A stretch of 13,195 bases of DNA from positions 1-13,195 of the forward strand of contig DASYQD010000100.1 in the NCBI GenBank assembly GCA_036005845.1, given 5' to 3'. Below the pieces are notes generated by a model. That model was not told where the DNA came from, ran no database searches, and saw nothing but the letters and a program-made list of their open reading frames with translations. Position 1 is the stretch's first letter. Every line of letters begins with the position of its first letter. The position numbers and the translations under genes are program-made. The stretch is from DASYQD01 sp036005845. Lineage in GTDB: Bacteria > Acidobacteriota > Thermoanaerobaculia > Multivoradales > JAIOJS01. Shown piece after piece: positions 11,469 through 13,195 of the stretch.

Positions 11469-13195
11469 CTAGGCGGCGGCGCGGTCAGAGATTCGCGCGC
11501 CGAACTGCTCGTCGGCCCACAGCGTCGCCAGCGCAGCGAGCAGCAGCAGGAAGAGCGGCCAGCGCGGGATGGGCACGCGGCGGCGCACCGGCTCGGCGAC
11601 GTGCGCGGCGCTCGGCGGCGTTGCGATGCGAGCGGCGGTGGCCTCCTGCCGCGCGGCGAGCCGCCAGGTCGTCCAGTGGTTCCCGGGCGCGACCCAGAAG
11701 CTCGTCGCCGCGGCGCCTTCGCCGACCGAGTGCCAGCCGGGCTCGCGCGGCCAGAAGGTGGTGCTCCAGCGGGTGGGCTCCTCGGCGTCCTGGCGCAGCG
11801 GGATCGTCACCACGTTGCGGCTCGGCGCGGCGATGCGCGCCGCGGACGGTGGCGTCGCCCCGCCCGCGAGCGTCAGCGTGATCGGCGAGTCGACGAGCAG
11901 CGGTCCGGGCGCCGCCTCCCAGCGCGCCTGCGGCGGCGTTCGGCGCGCCAGCGCGGCGACGACGCGGCGCCAGTAGTGCCGGTGGTCGTTGCCCCGGCCG
12001 GCGAGCACCCAGCGCCAGGTGTCGTTGACGAGCGAGACGCCGACGGCGCCGGCCCCGAGCGGCCGCCACGCCGCCAGCGTGCGGCCGGCGCGATCGGCGA
12101 CGAGCGGCGCGTGTATTTCCGCCGGCGCGAGCTCGCGCGCTGGTAGCGCGAGGGGCGCCGACTCGCCGCCGCCGAAGTCGAGGCGCGCCGCCAGCTCGCC
12201 GCCGCCGGGCAGCGCGCGCGTCGGGAAGCCGACGCCGAGCGCGCTCGGCAGCGTCGAGTCGCCGGCGCGCAGCAGCAGGCCGACGCCCTTCTCCCGCACC
12301 GCGGCGGCGAGCGCCGCGCGTTCGCCCGCGCCGAGCCCGGCGAGCGCGCGTGCATCCACCACCACGAGGTCGAAGCGGTCGAGCAGCGCTGCGGTGAGCG
12401 GGCCGCGCGGCAGCGGCGGCGTGCCGGCCACCTCGTCGCGCGCGATGCCGCGGCTCACCTGCGCGCGCCAGGCGAACGGCACGCCAGCGGCCGCAAGCCA
12501 GCGCTTGACCTCGCGCCCTTCGACCGTGGGCGCGGCGTCAAGCCAGAGCACCGCGGGCGGTGCCTCGCTCACGACCTCGACGTCGAGCTGCTCGACACTC
12601 GCGCGGTGGCCCGACGCCTCGAGACGCAGCTCGAAGAGGTGATGGCCAGGACCTCGCGGCTCGACGCGCAGCCGGAACGGCGCTTGGTCGGCGACGCGAG
12701 TCGGAGATTCATCGGCCGCATCTGCAAGCCGAGTCGACTCCTCGTGCGCTTCGGCGGCCGGACTCGCGGGCACTTCCCGAGCCGAGGCACCCGCAAGCCG
12801 CAGCGACACCTCGCCGATTGCCGGGCCGACGAGACGCACGGTGGCGCCGGAGGCCGGAATGCCGGCCGCGAGCCCGCCGACCTCGACGGTCTCGCCGGCC
12901 AGCACGCGCCGCGGCCAAACGACGCGCGTGATGCCGAACGGCAGCGGCGGCGGCGAGCTTGCGGCGACCGCCAGCGGCAGCTCGGCCAGCTCCCACGGCG
13001 CCAGCCCGTAGCCGACGACGCGCAGCCGCGACACCTCGGGATGCAGGCGCGCGAGCGAAGCTGCGTCAGGCAGCTCCGCGGCGCCCGCAGGGGGTGCCGG
13101 CTCGCCGGCGGCCGAGGGAATCGCCCACACTGGCGCACCCGCGGCCGCTGCGGCGCCGAGCTCCGCCGTCGTCGCGCCACTGGTGAGCAGCCACG
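11469..13195 (-). CDS. Large membrane-anchored BatA/VWA-neighbourhood-type protein, C-terminal part
   Basis: The frame is open to the right edge, so the N-terminus is missing; 574 residues are visible. The first visible stretch 'WLLTSGATTAELGAAAAAGAPVWAIP' (given in part) resembles the last strand and helix of a VWA-like domain. Next come beta-rich segments ('VVWPRRVLAGETVEVGGLAAG', 'FRLRVEPRGPGHHLFELRLEA' in part), suggesting Ig-like repeats. An alpha/beta region follows ('AVLWLDAAPTVEGREVKRWL', 'FDLVVVDARALAGLGAGERAAL' in part), resembling the glutamine-amidotransferase-like fold of similar proteins. Further beta segments lead to a single C-terminal membrane helix, 'PRWPLFLLLLAALATLWA'. This layout is known from large hypothetical proteins encoded next to MoxR, DUF58 and BatA genes. 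A role in envelope stress or assembly is inferred only. It converges on the rhomboid gene. Confidence 0.7.
   Translation of the reverse strand, partial: WLLTSGATTAELGAAAAAGAPVWAIPSAAGEPAPPAGAAELPDAASLARLHPEVSRLRVVGYGLAPWELAELPLAVAASSPPPLPFGITRVVWPRRVLAGETVEVGGLAAGIPASGATVRLVGPAIGEVSLRLAGASAREVPASPAAEAHEESTRLADAADESPTRVADQAPFRLRVEPRGPGHHLFELRLEASGHRASVEQLDVEVVSEAPPAVLWLDAAPTVEGREVKRWLAAAGVPFAWRAQVSRGIARDEVAGTPPLPRGPLTAALLDRFDLVVVDARALAGLGAGERAALAAAVREKGVGLLLRAGDSTLPSALGVGFPTRALPGGGELAARLDFGGGESAPLALPARELAPAEIHAPLVADRAGRTLAAWRPLGAGAVGVSLVNDTWRWVLAGRGNDHRHYWRRVVAALARRTPPQARWEAAPGPLLVDSPITLTLAGGATPPSAARIAAPSRNVVTIPLRQDAEEPTRWSTTFWPREPGWHSVGEGAAATSFWVAPGNHWTTWRLAARQEATAARIATPPSAAHVAEPVRRRVPIPRWPLFLLLLAALATLWADEQFGARISDRAAA

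Overview
The window is a GC-rich bacterial chromosome segment carrying mostly ordinary cellular genes. It most likely comes from an acidobacterium or a close relative. The best lineage clue is a secreted protein of the 'VWFA-related acidobacterial' type (8883-10496, minus strand). The DUF4388-type protein at the left edge and the very high GC of the coding regions agree with this. The assignment is an inference from gene families, not from a marker gene.

Left part (1-2865): the end of a DUF4388/PATAN-type regulatory protein is followed 17 bases later by an FmdB-type zinc-ribbon protein with a poly-serine tail. Its 3' end faces a YhaM-like OB-HD exoribonuclease on the other strand. The gap between them is almost filled by a palindromic repeat of the 'CATTGCGAGGAGCG' type. 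The exoribonuclease and an unrecognised 183-residue protein (2314-2865) are divergently transcribed from overlapping promoters.

Middle islet (about 2866-4017): base composition drops clearly here (31 of 60 G+C at 3781-3840, against 47 of 60 at 4621-4680 inside xseA). The islet carries one gene, a NYN-domain (PIN-like) nuclease with an inserted four-cysteine zinc ribbon. It has a consensus -35 box, a perfect Shine-Dalgarno sequence and a roughly 115-nt leader with two strong hairpins. This is the most unusual unit in the window and looks horizontally acquired.

Central operon (4018-6525): xseA, xseB and a UbiE/MenG-family methyltransferase are tightly packed with a 4-base overlap and a 16-base gap. 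The first two encode exonuclease VII. A small minus-strand gene of unknown function (68 residues) follows, then a stretch with two tandem hairpins, then a GH15 glucoamylase/trehalase-like glycoside hydrolase.

Right part (8883-13195): the GH15 gene overlaps tail-to-tail with the VWFA-related gene. That gene is divergent from a rhomboid protease with an N-terminal zinc ribbon, and a palindrome lies in the shared promoter region. The rhomboid gene converges on a large membrane-anchored protein of the BatA/VWA-neighbourhood type, which runs off the right edge.

There is no rRNA, tRNA, CRISPR array, transposase or recognisable complete defence island in the window. The strongest candidates for something undescribed are the NYN/zinc-ribbon gene with its structured leader, the orphan 183-residue protein with its leader hairpin, and the 68-residue small protein.
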